From NCBI GenBank assembly GCA_963764205.1, contig CAVXRN010000006.1, forward strand, positions 1,674,001 to 1,738,000: a stretch of DNA of 64,000 nt, in the 5' to 3' direction. This document shows, one piece after another, positions 63,712-64,000 of this stretch (position 1 is its first letter; every line of letters starts with the position of its first letter). Origin of the DNA: Chersky-840 sp963764205. GTDB lineage: Bacteria; Actinomycetota; Acidimicrobiia; Acidimicrobiales; UBA8190. Position numbers and translations under genes: made by a program. Under the pieces are notes generated by a model, which was given only the letters and a program-made list of their open reading frames with translations, did not search any database and was not told where the DNA came from.

Positions 63712-64000
63712 TGCCTCCGCTGGACTAGGTGCTGAGCCCCCGTCGGGGTTGCGCTTCGGAGCACGCTCGGTCCGTTTGCTCGCTCGCCCCGCCGCCTCGA
63801 CGAGCTCTCCCAGCGCTGCGGGGACGGCGTCGGCGAGATCCCACACCCGGGGTACGAGGTCGGGGCAGGTGATGAAGCCGAAGCCGACTCGATCCTCGTC
63901 CGACACCACGGTCACATTCAGCCCTGCGCCGTCGGTGATGGGACCGAGCGGGTAGAGACCCACAAGGCGGGCGCCCGCCATATAGAGAGCGACAGGCGGA
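63694..64000 (-). CDS. WS/DGAT wax-ester synthase/diacylglycerol acyltransferase, C-terminal end
   Basis: The frame enters from beyond the right edge (the first residues are PPVALYMAGARLV). The C-terminal signature AGARLVGLYPLGPITDGAGL, NVTVVSDEDRVGFGF and VWDLADAVPAALGELVEA is that of WS/DGAT acyltransferases. The HHxxxDG active site lies outside the window. The C-terminal tail after EAAGRASK is charged and longer than normal. It makes storage wax esters or triacylglycerol. Confidence 0.82.
   Translation of the reverse strand, partial: PPVALYMAGARLVGLYPLGPITDGAGLNVTVVSDEDRVGFGFITCPDLVPRVWDLADAVPAALGELVEAAGRASKRTERAPKRNPDGGSAPSPAEASRRRE

Overview
The window is high-GC DNA (roughly 65 % by eye) with GTG/TTG starts, very short gene spacing and families typical of Actinomycetota (DUF7144, DUF6325, WS/DGAT acyltransferase, MftR-like TetR regulator, ACAD10/11-like acyl-CoA dehydrogenase). 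A soil or sediment actinobacterium, possibly Acidimicrobiia, is the best guess; no marker gene fixes the taxon. I see no rRNA, tRNA, CRISPR array or intact insertion sequence.

Layout. 1-6362: catabolic island with enoyl-CoA hydratase, amidohydrolase, two SDRs and a VOC protein in one tight + operon, then a MftR-like TetR regulator facing a P450/VOC pair. 6584-15008: small stress-type and membrane genes, many damaged. It holds a PT-rich membrane protein with a 21-bp tandem repeat, a frameshifted YceI gene, a truncated Wzc-like kinase relic, a YHYH secreted protein, a ~380-bp direct repeat of a DUF7144 gene (one dead copy, one intact), DUF1269 and DUF6325 proteins. 15464-25514: three TetR regulators next to small enzymes, with recognisable operator-like repeats, two SDRs with altered catalytic residues, methyltransferases, GNATs and several relics. 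26479-29261: acyl-CoA dehydrogenase and flavin monooxygenase, divergent.

29418-57741 is a large exopolysaccharide (EPS) locus. It has a spherulin-4-like secreted hydrolase, YdcF, Wzy-like polymerase, sulfotransferase, three GT4 glycosyltransferases, a Wzx-like flippase (frameshifted in a G7 tract), heparinase II/III-type lyase, a fused alcohol dehydrogenase/Gfo-Idh-MocA oxidoreductase, asparagine synthetase, a Ser/Thr kinase with a partner membrane protein, a divergent FHA-class III cyclase, Ig/TIG-domain surface proteins, a DUF4012 protein, a Wzz/Wzc tyrosine kinase and the priming sugar-phosphate transferase. Together they suggest a sulfated, uronate-bearing, possibly amidated polymer under phospho-signalling control.

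57825-64000: methyltransferase, small unknown proteins, a PNPOx-like flavoprotein, an alpha/beta hydrolase and the C-terminal end of a WS/DGAT acyltransferase.

The most novel signal is a shared box (core GACCTTTGGCTCT, DosR-box-like) about 20-90 bp upstream of at least five small genes of unknown function in different parts of the window. Two of these genes are members of a tiny protein family (24229-24483 and 61851-62045) that I do not recognise.
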